Below, in pieces: positions 25,887-34,432 of a stretch of DNA of 42,001 bases (the first letter of the stretch is position 1; every line of letters starts with the position of its first letter). Location of the stretch: assembly GCA_040882555.1 (NCBI GenBank), contig JBBEBC010000025.1:1-42001 (forward strand). Direction: 5' to 3'. Source of the DNA: M30B66 sp040882555. Lineage in GTDB: Bacteria; Bacteroidota; Bacteroidia; M30B66. Made by a program: the position numbers and the translations under genes. The notes beneath the pieces were generated by a model. The model saw only the letters and a list, made by a program, of their open reading frames with translations, was not told where the DNA came from and did not search any database.

Positions 25887-27980
25887 TTATCTTTTCGTGT
25901 ATTGTTCTTGGTAGTAGTGAGTGTAATCGCCCGAAGTAACACCATCTAGCCATTCATCGTTGCTGAGGTACCATTCGACTGTTTTTCTAAGACCTTCTTC
26001 AAACTGAAGTGAAGGCTCCCAGCCCAATTCATTCTTAAGCTTAGTAAAATCAATCGCATAGCGCTGATCGTGACCAGCTCTGTCTTTCACAAAAGTGATA
26101 AGTGATTCAGAAGTTCCTGTTGTTCTATTAAGCTTTTCATCCATTATAGAACAGAGCTTCTTTATCAAATCAATGTTCGTCCATTCGTTTGCACCGCCAA
26201 TGTTATAAGTTTCTCCGGAACGTCCTTTGTGGAAAATCAGGTCAATTGCGGCAGCATGATCTTCAACAAAAAGCCAATCGCGAATATTATCTCCCTTCCC
26301 ATAAACAGGAATCGGGCGCATATTTTTAATGTTATTTATCGCAAGCGGGATGAGTTTCTCCGGAAAATGGAAAGACCCGTAATTATTGCTACAATTAGAT
26401 ATCACAACAGGCATGTGATACGTGTGGTAATAAGCTCGAACAAGATGGTCGCTACTCGCCTTTGAAGCTGAATAAGGAGATCTTGGATCATATCTAGTTT
26501 CTTCTGTAAAAAAGCCCGTTTCACCAAGAGAACCATAAACCTCATCGGTGGAGATATGATAAAATCTTTTGTTCTCCATATCATCCTTCCATGCATTTTT
26601 TGCTGCATTGAGAAGGTTAGCTGTACCAAGCACATTTGTTTTAATGAACTCATTAGGATTTGTGATAGACCTATCCACATGAGATTCAGCAGCTAAGTGG
26701 ACTACACCATCAAATTTATGCAGACTAAAAAGTTCAGCAATAAATTCTTCATCAACGATATCTCCCTTAACAAATGAATAATTAGGCAAATTTTCAATAT
26801 CACGGAGGTTCATGAGATTGCCTGCATAGGTTAGCTTATCGAGGTTAACGATATCATAATTAGGGTAATTTTTCACGAAGCGCCTAACAACGTGAGATCC
26901 AATGAAGCCGGCTCCGCCGGTGATTAGAATTTTCTTCCTTTGCATTGTTTGTGAATTTTGAGCGAGTTTAGTTTCCCAGGCCCAAGCAGATGCCATCATC
27001 TGAGAAATATCCTTCTTAGCTTTCCAGCCAAGAATTGTGTTTGATTTGGTTGTGTCAGCGTAAACTTTTTCAATATCTCCTGGTCTCCTTGCTTGTATCT
27101 TATATTTTAGTGTCAAGCCCGAAGTTTCTTCAAATGCCCTTATTGCTTCAAGAACAGAATAACCTCTTCCTGTTCCAATATTGAATACTTCAAAAGATTC
27201 ATCTGCCTTATTTTCTAATAATCTCCTTAAAGCTGCTATATGAGCTTCGGCAACATCTTCAACGTGAATATAATCTCTTATACACGTGCCGTCAGGTGTG
27301 TTGTAATCATCTCCAAATACATTTAAATGCTCATGTTTACCTATTCCTGTTTGCGTTATAAAAGGAAGTAAATTATTGGGTTTCCCGTTGGGAAGTTCAC
27401 CAATAAGAGCACTTGAATGAGCCCCAACAGGATTAAAATATCTTAGAGCAATAGATTTTAGAGCTGATGCTTTTACATGATCTGCCAATATCTCCTCCCC
27501 TATTTGCTTTGTATTTCCGTAAGGTGAAATTGCTGTTTTAACAGGAGATAATTCTGTAACCGGTAAAACATCAGGCTCTCCATATACAGTGCAACTGCTA
27601 GAGAAAACTAGATTATTCACTTGATGATCTTGATGAACTTTTATTAAATTCATCAATGATATTAAGTTGTTTCTGTAATAAGTTAGAGGATTATCTACTG
27701 ATTCTCCAACGGCTTTCAAGGCTGCAAAGTGAATACTTGCTTGAATGTTCTTTTCAGTTTTAAAAAGATCATTCAACGCATTGATGTTACAGAGATCAAT
27801 CTTGTAAAACTTAGGAATTACTCCGGTAATTTCTTGAATTCTATCGAGGATAAAGGCGTGTGAGTTACTTAGGTTATCTGCAATAACTACCTCAAAACCT
27901 TGCTGTTGCAGAGCAACAACGGTGTGGGAGCCTATGTAGCCCATTCCACCTGTTACAAGAATTTTGCTTCCCTCGCTCAT
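25887..27980 (-). CDS. Fused UDP-glucose 4-epimerase / dTDP-glucose 4,6-dehydratase
   Basis: A single 697-residue frame with two complete SDR enzymes. Residues 1-345 are GalE: GGMGYIGSHTVVALQ, SSSCTVYGEP, and Tyr154/Lys158 in SPYGNTKQIGEE, ending at MMASAWAWETKLAQNSQT. Residue 346 is a methionine (codon 26945-26943) that opens a normal RfbB: MQRKKILITGGAGFIGSHVV, HISTDEVYGSLGE, SPYSASKASSDHLVRAYYHT and WYLSNDEWLDG. There is no linker and no stop between them. The two activities make UDP-galactose and dTDP-4-keto-6-deoxyglucose. The other dTDP-rhamnose genes (rfbA, C, D) are not in the window. An internal start at residue 346 could also give free RfbB. The fusion is unusual, or a lost stop codon. 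Confidence 0.9.
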   Translation of the reverse strand: MSEGSKILVTGGMGYIGSHTVVALQQQGFEVVIADNLSNSHAFILDRIQEITGVIPKFYKIDLCNINALNDLFKTEKNIQASIHFAALKAVGESVDNPLTYYRNNLISLMNLIKVHQDHQVNNLVFSSSCTVYGEPDVLPVTELSPVKTAISPYGNTKQIGEEILADHVKASALKSIALRYFNPVGAHSSALIGELPNGKPNNLLPFITQTGIGKHEHLNVFGDDYNTPDGTCIRDYIHVEDVAEAHIAALRRLLENKADESFEVFNIGTGRGYSVLEAIRAFEETSGLTLKYKIQARRPGDIEKVYADTTKSNTILGWKAKKDISQMMASAWAWETKLAQNSQTMQRKKILITGGAGFIGSHVVRRFVKNYPNYDIVNLDKLTYAGNLMNLRDIENLPNYSFVKGDIVDEEFIAELFSLHKFDGVVHLAAESHVDRSITNPNEFIKTNVLGTANLLNAAKNAWKDDMENKRFYHISTDEVYGSLGETGFFTEETRYDPRSPYSASKASSDHLVRAYYHTYHMPVVISNCSNNYGSFHFPEKLIPLAINNIKNMRPIPVYGKGDNIRDWLFVEDHAAAIDLIFHKGRSGETYNIGGANEWTNIDLIKKLCSIMDEKLNRTTGTSESLITFVKDRAGHDQRYAIDFTKLKNELGWEPSLQFEEGLRKTVEWYLSNDEWLDGVTSGDYTHYYQEQYTKR

Positions 27981-27987
27981 TATTAAT

Positions 27988-29286
27988 TTATAAGCTCCAA
28001 TAGCTTAGTGATTTAATTTTACCTCTGTAAACTCCTTTGATATCGGCAACAATGCCGTTTGGCGTGAGTAATGATTGAAAATATGATTCAGGTAATCCAA
28101 CGAAATCGTTGTGATTAACAGCTATTACAATTGCATCATAAGTTCCTGAAGGAGAATCAGCTAATTCAAAACCATATTCATGCTTTAATTCCTTTGAACT
28201 AGCGTGAGGGTCAACGATATCGAGATTTACACCGAAATCTTTAAATTCATTTACAACATCAGCAACTTTAGAATTTCTGATATCCGAAACATTTTCTTTG
28301 AAAGTTGCCCCCATAATTAGCACTCTGCTTTTGGCAATATCCACTCCTGCAGCAACCATTTTCTTGACCACTTTGCCAGCTACATAAGCACCCATGCCAT
28401 CGTTTACAGCCCTTCCGGCAAGAATAACTTGGGCATTATGACCTACCTCTTTCGCTTTGTAGGTCAAATAATATGGATCTACTCCAATGCAATGTCCACC
28501 AACTAGACCTGGCAAAAAGCGTAGGAAATTCCATTTTGTTCCAGCAGCTTCAAGTACATCATATGTATTAATTCCCATATTTCCGAAAATCTGAGAAAGC
28601 TCATTCATTAGAGCGATATTCAAATCTCGTTGAGTATTCTCAATGATTTTTGCTGCTTCAGCTACTTTTATCGATGCCGCGCGATGCACTCCTGCATCAA
28701 CAACAACTTCATATGTTTTGGCTATTTCTTCGAGTGACTCGGCGTCGCAGCCGCTCACTACCTTAATGATTTTAGAAAGTGTATGCTCTTTATCACCTGG
28801 ATTAATCCTTTCAGGAGAATAACCAACTTTGAAATCTGAATTAAACTTTAGTCCTGAGAGTTCTTCGAGCAAAGGAATACAATCCTCTTCAGTACATCCG
28901 GGATAAACCGTTGATTCATACACTACATAATCACCTTTCTTAAGCACTGCGGCAACACTTCTTGTTGCTGATAGCAAGGGCTTAAGGTCAGGAAGGTTGT
29001 GTTCATCAATTGGTGTAGGAACTGCAACTATAAAAAAACGTGCTTCCTTTAATTCTTCTGGCTTAGCGGTGAAATAAATATCACACCCTTCAAATTGTTC
29101 TGCTTCAAGCTCTTCACTTGGGTCAATATGATTTCTCATCATATCAACTCTTTGCTGATTAATATCAAAGCCAATAACGCTAATCTTCTTTGCAAATTCA
29201 AGAGCAATGGGTAAACCCACATAACCTAAGCCAACTACAGCTAGTTTTTCCTTTTTGTTAATCAGGTCCTGATAGATAGAACTCAT
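27988..29286 (-). CDS. wbpO: WbpO/TviB-type UDP-N-acetylhexosamine 6-dehydrogenase
   Basis: A 432-residue UDP-sugar dehydrogenase that oxidises C6 to a carboxylate with two NAD+. The NAD motif is VVGLGYVGLP, the catalytic cysteine is Cys266 in GLVGGHCIGVDPYYL, and SPERINPGDKEHTL and NTQRDLNIALMNEL are typical. The form KWNFLRFLPGLVGGHCIGVD matches WbpO/TviB more closely than WbpA, suggesting UDP-GalNAc or UDP-GlcNAc as substrate. Its product is the expected substrate of WlbA, encoded just upstream with a four-base overlap. Exact substrate cannot be set from sequence alone. Confidence 0.88.
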   Translation of the reverse strand: MSSIYQDLINKKEKLAVVGLGYVGLPIALEFAKKISVIGFDINQQRVDMMRNHIDPSEELEAEQFEGCDIYFTAKPEELKEARFFIVAVPTPIDEHNLPDLKPLLSATRSVAAVLKKGDYVVYESTVYPGCTEEDCIPLLEELSGLKFNSDFKVGYSPERINPGDKEHTLSKIIKVVSGCDAESLEEIAKTYEVVVDAGVHRAASIKVAEAAKIIENTQRDLNIALMNELSQIFGNMGINTYDVLEAAGTKWNFLRFLPGLVGGHCIGVDPYYLTYKAKEVGHNAQVILAGRAVNDGMGAYVAGKVVKKMVAAGVDIAKSRVLIMGATFKENVSDIRNSKVADVVNEFKDFGVNLDIVDPHASSKELKHEYGFELADSPSGTYDAIVIAVNHNDFVGLPESYFQSLLTPNGIVADIKGVYRGKIKSLSYWSL

Positions 29287-30317
29287 GCTTGTTTATTTAA
29301 ATTTCTAAGTTCGTAAATGCGTTCAATAATCTCCACCACTTTAAGGCCTTCCAGAGCATTGGTTGTTGCGCTAGTGCGACCCTTAAGTGTATCAATAACG
29401 TTTTGTATAATAAAATGATGATTTGCTGCCGATCCTTTGTAAGCACCATAATCATTAGCTGGACTAGCTTCGTCTAGTTCTGGCATAGAATATCCTTCTA
29501 TATGGCAATATTCTACTTCATTCATGTACTGCCCGCCAATTTTAACACTTCCCTTTTCTCCAATAATAGTGATGGAGCTTTCAAGATTCTTATTCCAAAC
29601 AGAGGTTGAATAATTAAGACTTCCCATTCCTCCGTTTACAAAACGGAAATTAACAAAACCTGAGTCTTCAAAGGCCGTTAGATCTTTATGGTTAAAATCG
29701 TCGAATTTTCCCTGAATCTCTTTGATATCGCCAAAAAGCCAGAACATAATATCGATAAAATGCGAAAATTGAGTAAATAATGTTCCGCCATCCAAATCGG
29801 CGCTTCCTTTCCAGGTTCCAGCTTTATAATAGCGTTCATCACGATTCCAATAGCAATTTAGTTGCACCATGAAAATCTCTCCCATAAGACCTCTTTCGAT
29901 CACATCTTTAATCCAAGCTGAAGGCGGTGAATACCTGTTTTGCATGACACAGAAGACCTGGCGAGAAACTCGCAGGGAAGAATATATTACTTGTTCGCAC
30001 TCAGCTTTGGTTAAGCCCATAGGCTTTTCGCAAACAATATGTTTTCTATGATCTAGTGCCTGAATTGAATGCTTAGCATGAAGTCCGTTTGGTGAGCAAA
30101 TATTTACCACGTCGAACTCCAGTCCCGAGTCTAACATAGCTTCAACAGAATCAAAATAGGGCACATCAAAATCATCAAGCCCAAGCTCTTCTTTTTTCTT
30201 TATATCGCAAATCGCAATTAGCTCAGCATCATCGTTCCTTAAAACCATTTCAGCATGACGCTTACCAATATGCCCAGCGCCAATAATTGCAAATTTCACT
30301 TTATCACCTACAATCAT
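29283..30317 (-). CDS. wlbA: WlbA/WbpB-type UDP-N-acetylhexosaminuronate 3-dehydrogenase
   Basis: A 344-residue Gfo/Idh/MocA oxidoreductase. The NAD motif is FAIIGAGHIGKRHAE, the family EKP motif is at 97-99 (IVCEKPMGLTKAE), and the C-terminal half has the sheet (YWNRDERYYKAGTWKGSAD, then GGTLFTQFSHFIDIMFWL) typical of WlbA. It oxidises C3 of the UDP-N-acetylhexosaminuronic acid, giving the 3-keto sugar for the aminotransferase. It overlaps both neighbours by four bases, the acetyltransferase upstream and the dehydrogenase downstream, which supports a shared pathway. Confidence 0.88.
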   Translation of the reverse strand: MIVGDKVKFAIIGAGHIGKRHAEMVLRNDDAELIAICDIKKKEELGLDDFDVPYFDSVEAMLDSGLEFDVVNICSPNGLHAKHSIQALDHRKHIVCEKPMGLTKAECEQVIYSSLRVSRQVFCVMQNRYSPPSAWIKDVIERGLMGEIFMVQLNCYWNRDERYYKAGTWKGSADLDGGTLFTQFSHFIDIMFWLFGDIKEIQGKFDDFNHKDLTAFEDSGFVNFRFVNGGMGSLNYSTSVWNKNLESSITIIGEKGSVKIGGQYMNEVEYCHIEGYSMPELDEASPANDYGAYKGSAANHHFIIQNVIDTLKGRTSATTNALEGLKVVEIIERIYELRNLNKQA

Positions 30318-30901
30318 TTGTCAGAGATTTTTCGAACTTGAGAGTTTTTCAATTCATATTGTTCAGCACTTTCGGGACAAGTCGCAAGACCTTTCTCATC
30401 AAAGCGAAGCTTATGTCCATATTCGCTCATCCAACCTGTTTGACGAGCAGGATTGCCAATTACAAGTGCATATGCAGGAACTTTTTTAGTTACCACAGCG
30501 CCAGCTCCAATAAAAGCAAACTCACCAATATCATGACCACAAACTATGGTAGCATTAGCTCCGATAGAAGCGCCTCTTCCAACATGAGTTTGCATGTATT
30601 GATCTCTCCTAATCACCGCGCTACGCGGATTAATTACATTGGTAAAAACCATCGAAGGGCCCAAAAACACATCGTCGTCACAAACTACACCTGTGTAGAT
30701 AGATACATTATTTTGAACTTTGACATTATTACCAAGCACTACACCTGGTGAAATCACCACGTTCTGGCCTAGATTACAGTTCTTTCCGATACTGCAATCT
30801 GTCATAACATGAGTAAAATGCCAGATTTTGGTACCGTCGCCAATATGACAACCATCATCAATTATCGCCGAAGGGTGAGCGTAAAAGTCTATATTTTCCA
30901 T
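30314..30901 (-). CDS. wlbB: WlbB/WbpD-type N-acetyltransferase (left-handed beta-helix)
   Basis: A 195-residue hexapeptide-repeat acyltransferase. Repeats run through GDGTKIWHFTHVMTDCSIG, GQNVVISPGVVLGNNVKVQ, VGRGASIGANATIVCGHDIG and FAFIGAGAVVTKKVPAYALV, with catalytic His candidates in the HFTHV stretch. WlbB/WbpD acetylates the 3-amino group of UDP-2-acetamido-3-amino-2,3-dideoxy-uronic acid using acetyl-CoA. Its position directly beside WlbA, and the aminotransferase in the same operon, favour this over a generic acetyltransferase. The end CGHDIGEF to VGNPARQTGWM is also typical of the family. Confidence 0.88.
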   Translation of the reverse strand: MENIDFYAHPSAIIDDGCHIGDGTKIWHFTHVMTDCSIGKNCNLGQNVVISPGVVLGNNVKVQNNVSIYTGVVCDDDVFLGPSMVFTNVINPRSAVIRRDQYMQTHVGRGASIGANATIVCGHDIGEFAFIGAGAVVTKKVPAYALVIGNPARQTGWMSEYGHKLRFDEKGLATCPESAEQYELKNSQVRKISDK

Positions 30902-30905
30902 ACTG

Positions 30906-31886
30906 TTATGCAGAAGTAAAACTTCGAGGTATAATTTCCCATTCGGGAAGTGAGCGAAAATAATCCCAAGTTGTTTTCAATCCGTCAGCTCTAGCCACTT
31001 TCGGCTCCCAGCCAAGAATTTGCTTTGCACGTCCAATATCTGGTTGCCTTTGCTTAGGGTCATCTTGAGGAAGTGGTTTGTAAACAATCTTTTGATCTGT
31101 GCCTGTTAACTTGATAATCTCTTCAGCAAAATCTTTAATGCTTATTTCGTCGGGATTACCAATGTTTACAGGATATAAGTAATCGCTTAAAAGCAATCTA
31201 TAAATACCTTCTATCAGGTCATCAACATAACAAAATGAGCGTGTCTGGCTTCCATCACCAAACACCGTTATATCTTCTCCTCGAAGAGCTTGACCCATAA
31301 AAGCAGGTAAAGCACGACCATCGTTTAGTCGCATGCGAGGACCATAGGTATTGAAAATTCTAACAATCCTTGTCTCAACACCATGAAAAGTATGATATGC
31401 CATGGTGATTGCTTCCTGAAAACGCTTGGCTTCATCGTACACTCCTCTAGGACCAATAGGGTTTACATTTCCCCAATAATCTTCATTTTGCGGATGAACG
31501 GTTGGATCACCATACACCTCAGATGTTGAAGCAATAAGCATTCTAGCCTTTTTTACACGAGCAAGCCCAAGTAAATTATGCGTTCCCAATGAGCCAACTT
31601 TTAAGGTTTGGATTGGGATTTTTAGGTAATCGATTGGACTAGCAGGTGAAGCAAAATGTAGGATGAAATCTAAATCACCTGGAACAAATACGAATTTTGA
31701 AACATCATGATGATAGAATTCGAAATTCTCAAGTTTAAAAAGGTGCTCGATATTACTGAGCGAACCTGTAATGAGGTTATCCATTCCTACTACACGACAG
31801 CCTTCGGCAATAAACCTATCGCAAAGGTGTGAGCCTAAAAAACCCGCAGCTCCAGTAACAAGTACTCTTTTATTAGATATATTCAT
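30906..31886 (-). CDS. UDP-xylose synthase (UDP-glucuronate decarboxylase)
   Basis: A 326-residue SDR enzyme. The motif GAAGFLGSHLCDRF, HFASPASPIDYLKIPIQTL and the catalytic Tyr150/Lys154 in GPRGVYDEAKRFQEA are highly characteristic of UXS, including the RIFNTYGPRMRLNDGR block. It converts UDP-glucuronate to UDP-xylose. Its supplier, UDP-glucose dehydrogenase, is the next gene upstream (two-base gap), so the two form a two-step branch. The four-base gap to WlbB keeps it in the same operon. A bifunctional ArnA-type decarboxylase is excluded by length and absence of a second domain. Confidence 0.93.
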   Translation of the reverse strand: MNISNKRVLVTGAAGFLGSHLCDRFIAEGCRVVGMDNLITGSLSNIEHLFKLENFEFYHHDVSKFVFVPGDLDFILHFASPASPIDYLKIPIQTLKVGSLGTHNLLGLARVKKARMLIASTSEVYGDPTVHPQNEDYWGNVNPIGPRGVYDEAKRFQEAITMAYHTFHGVETRIVRIFNTYGPRMRLNDGRALPAFMGQALRGEDITVFGDGSQTRSFCYVDDLIEGIYRLLLSDYLYPVNIGNPDEISIKDFAEEIIKLTGTDQKIVYKPLPQDDPKQRQPDIGRAKQILGWEPKVARADGLKTTWDYFRSLPEWEIIPRSFTSA

Positions 31887-31888
31887 AC

Positions 31889-33211
31889 TTACTTCGCTTT
31901 TCTTATGGCCTTTCGGCCGATGCTATAATAAGCAAACCCAAGTTTCTTCATCTGATCAACAGAATATAGATTTCTTCCATCGAAAATTATTTTCGATTTA
32001 ATAGAGTGGCTCATTTTGTCGAAATCAGGATTTCTGAAAACCGACCATTCTGTGCAAATAACAAGTGCATCGCAGTTTTCAAGCGCTTGGTATTGGTTTT
32101 CAGTGAACTCGATTTTCAATCCAAGTTTCTTAACATTTTCCATTGCCTCAGGATCATAAGCTGCCACACTTGCACCTTCAGCCAGTAAAGCTTCAATAAT
32201 ATGCAAGGCAGGCGCCTCGCGGATATCATCCGTATCAGGCTTGAATGCCAATCCCCAGAGGGCAAACTTCTTTCCTTTAAGATTACCATTAAAGTATGAC
32301 ATAATCTTAGGTACCAAGACAGATTTTTGTGCCTCATTGACTTTCATCACTGATTCTAAAATCTGAAAATCATATTTCACATCACCCGCCGATTTAACAA
32401 GTGCTTTAACATCTTTTGGAAAGCAACTTCCGCCGTAACCAATACCAGGAAATAAGAATCGTTTACCAATCCGATCGTCAGATCCAATTCCCATTCTCAC
32501 CATATCTACGTCAGCACCCAGAAGTTCACACAGATTAGCTACTTCATTCATGAAAGAAATTTTAGTGGCTAAGAATGAATTCGCAGCATACTTGGTAAGT
32601 TCTGCCGAACGCTCATCCATGAAAATAATAGGATTCCCTTGTCTTACAAAAGGTAAGTACAACTCCTCCATCAATTTCCTTGCTCTATTAGAGGAAGTTC
32701 CTATAACTACTCTGTCTGGTTTCATGAAATCCTCAACAGCAAACCCTTCTCTAAGAAACTCAGGATTTGATACTACATCAAATTCTGCTTTTGCGTTTGC
32801 AGCCAGTGCTTTATGAACTTTTTCAGCAGTCCCCACAGGAACTGTACTTTTATCAATAATTACTTTATAACTGCTTGTTAAAAGGTGACCCAATTGTTCT
32901 GCAACACCTAAAATATAAGAAAGGTCGGCTGAGCCATCTTCTCCTGGAGGTGTTGGAAGAGCAAGAAAAATCAATTCTGCTTCTTCAACTGCTTTTGCTA
33001 AATCGGTCGTAAAATGCAATCTGCCTTGACGCAAATTCCTTTCAAAATAAACATCTAGCTGAGGCTCATAAATAGTAACCTTGCCAGAATTCAGTTTTTC
33101 TATTTTGTATTGATCGATATCAACACAAATAACATTGTTTCCGGTTTCAGCAAGACAAGTTCCTGTTACCAGACCGACATATCCTGTTCCAACAACAGCA
33201 ATTTTCTTCAT
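31889..33211 (-). CDS. ugd: UDP-glucose 6-dehydrogenase
   Basis: A 440-residue enzyme that oxidises UDP-glucose to UDP-glucuronate. The NAD motif is VVGTGYVGLVTGTCLAETG, the catalytic cysteine is Cys263 in GIGYGGSCFPKDVKAL, and SNPEFLREGFAVEDFMKPDR is a clear family signature. The full N- and C-domains are present, so it is unlike the WbpO type also in this operon. Together with UXS downstream it provides UDP-GlcA and UDP-xylose. It lies three bases after the aminotransferase gene. Confidence 0.95.
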   Translation of the reverse strand: MKKIAVVGTGYVGLVTGTCLAETGNNVICVDIDQYKIEKLNSGKVTIYEPQLDVYFERNLRQGRLHFTTDLAKAVEEAELIFLALPTPPGEDGSADLSYILGVAEQLGHLLTSSYKVIIDKSTVPVGTAEKVHKALAANAKAEFDVVSNPEFLREGFAVEDFMKPDRVVIGTSSNRARKLMEELYLPFVRQGNPIIFMDERSAELTKYAANSFLATKISFMNEVANLCELLGADVDMVRMGIGSDDRIGKRFLFPGIGYGGSCFPKDVKALVKSAGDVKYDFQILESVMKVNEAQKSVLVPKIMSYFNGNLKGKKFALWGLAFKPDTDDIREAPALHIIEALLAEGASVAAYDPEAMENVKKLGLKIEFTENQYQALENCDALVICTEWSVFRNPDFDKMSHSIKSKIIFDGRNLYSVDQMKKLGFAYYSIGRKAIRKAK

Positions 33212-33214
33212 GAT

Positions 33215-34345
33215 TTATTTATTCAGATATCGTTGAACAGTGGTAATTATATGATTTAGCTGATCTTCCTGCATTTCAGTATGCATTGGCAAAGAAATCA
33301 CCACATCGCAAAGATGCTCCGTAACCGGGAAATCTCCACTCTTATATCTTGAATCAGTATAGGCTTTTTGCATGTGCAATGGCACTGGATAGTAAATCAT
33401 TGCGGGAACATCATTCGCTTCAAGATATTCCTTCATTTCATCACGCGATACGCCTTCACATAAAAGCGTGTACTGGTGAAATACATGAGTAGAATTAGCA
33501 GCTTTTACAGGAGTTTTAAGCTTACCTCCTATCGAAAATGCATTATTGTAAGTATCAGCAAGCTTTTTTCTTGCGGCTGAATATTCATCCAGCTTTCTGA
33601 GCTTTATCCTAAGAATAGCTGCCTGAATGGAATCTAGCCGTGAATTAACTCCTATTGAATCATGATAATAGCGAACTCGCTGACCATGATTTGCAATCAT
33701 ACGCATAGCTGCTGCGTACTCGTCATTATTTGTAAACAGTGCTCCTCCATCTCCATAACATCCTAAATTCTTAGATGGAAAGAACGAAGTCGCTCCAATA
33801 GAACCAATCGTTCCAGCTCTTTGAGTAGAACCATCGCTGAACGTATACGTAGCACCAATAGCTTGAGCAGTATCCTCAATAACATGAAGATTATGCTTTT
33901 TCGCCAAAGCCATTAAAGGCTCCATATCAGCGCATTGTCCAAACAGATGAACAGGAACAACAGCAACCGTTTTATCAGTTATTGCTTGTTCAACAGCTTC
34001 TATATTTAAGTTAAACGTATCGGGATAAACATCTACCAAAACCGGCTTCAAGCCCAATAAGGCAATAACCTCAGCTGTAGCCACGTACGTAAAGCTGGCT
34101 GTAATTACCTCGTCACCGGGCTTAAAACCCAATGCCATCATGGCTATTTGCAGTGCATCTGTCCCGTTGGCACAAGGAATTACGTGCTTCACGCCAAGGT
34201 AAGCTTCTAATTCTTTAGCGAATTCCGAAACTTCCGGACCATTTATAAATGCGGTAGTATCAATAACATTCTGAATAGCTTTGTCAACCTCATCCTTAAT
34301 GTGGCTGTACTGAGCTTTCAGGTCAACCATTTGAATCTTATTCAT
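33215..34345 (-). CDS. wlbC: WbpE/WlbC-type PLP-dependent sugar aminotransferase (DegT family)
   Basis: A 376-residue DegT/DnrJ/EryC1 aminotransferase. The PLP lysine is Lys192 in ATSFFPSKNLGCYGDGGAL, preceded by VIEDTAQAIGATY; NGTDALQIAM and MIYYPVPLHMQKAY are typical of the WbpE group. It would aminate C3 of the keto-sugar made by WlbA, before acetylation by WlbB. It is the first gene of the nine-gene minus-strand operon. Its start (34345) is divergent from the outer-membrane protein gene across an 87-base gap that holds -7-like boxes for both directions. Confidence 0.9.
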   Translation of the reverse strand: MNKIQMVDLKAQYSHIKDEVDKAIQNVIDTTAFINGPEVSEFAKELEAYLGVKHVIPCANGTDALQIAMMALGFKPGDEVITASFTYVATAEVIALLGLKPVLVDVYPDTFNLNIEAVEQAITDKTVAVVPVHLFGQCADMEPLMALAKKHNLHVIEDTAQAIGATYTFSDGSTQRAGTIGSIGATSFFPSKNLGCYGDGGALFTNNDEYAAAMRMIANHGQRVRYYHDSIGVNSRLDSIQAAILRIKLRKLDEYSAARKKLADTYNNAFSIGGKLKTPVKAANSTHVFHQYTLLCEGVSRDEMKEYLEANDVPAMIYYPVPLHMQKAYTDSRYKSGDFPVTEHLCDVVISLPMHTEMQEDQLNHIITTVQRYLNK

Positions 34346-34362
34346 GCGCCTAAAAAGTTGCG

Positions 34363-34370
34363 CGAAGATA
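34363..34370 (-). promoter_or_regulatory. Probable -7 box of the sugar operon
   Basis: TATCTTCG on the minus strand, one base from TAnnTTTG, 17 bases before the start at 34345. No -33 TTG at the usual distance. It is the same variant seen before the M16 operon. Confidence 0.4.
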
Positions 34371-34420
34371 CATATTTTGATGGTTTACATCATGTATCTG
34401 CAAAGCAGAGTTATTCTCAA

Positions 34421-34428
34421 TATATTTG
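34421..34428 (+). promoter_or_regulatory. Promoter -7 box of the OMP-waaA operon
   Basis: TATATTTG is an exact TAnnTTTG and ends four bases before the ATG at 34433. A CTG (34398-34400) lies at the -33 distance of 20 bases. The mRNA is predicted leaderless. Confidence 0.55.
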
Positions 34429-34432
34429 CAAC

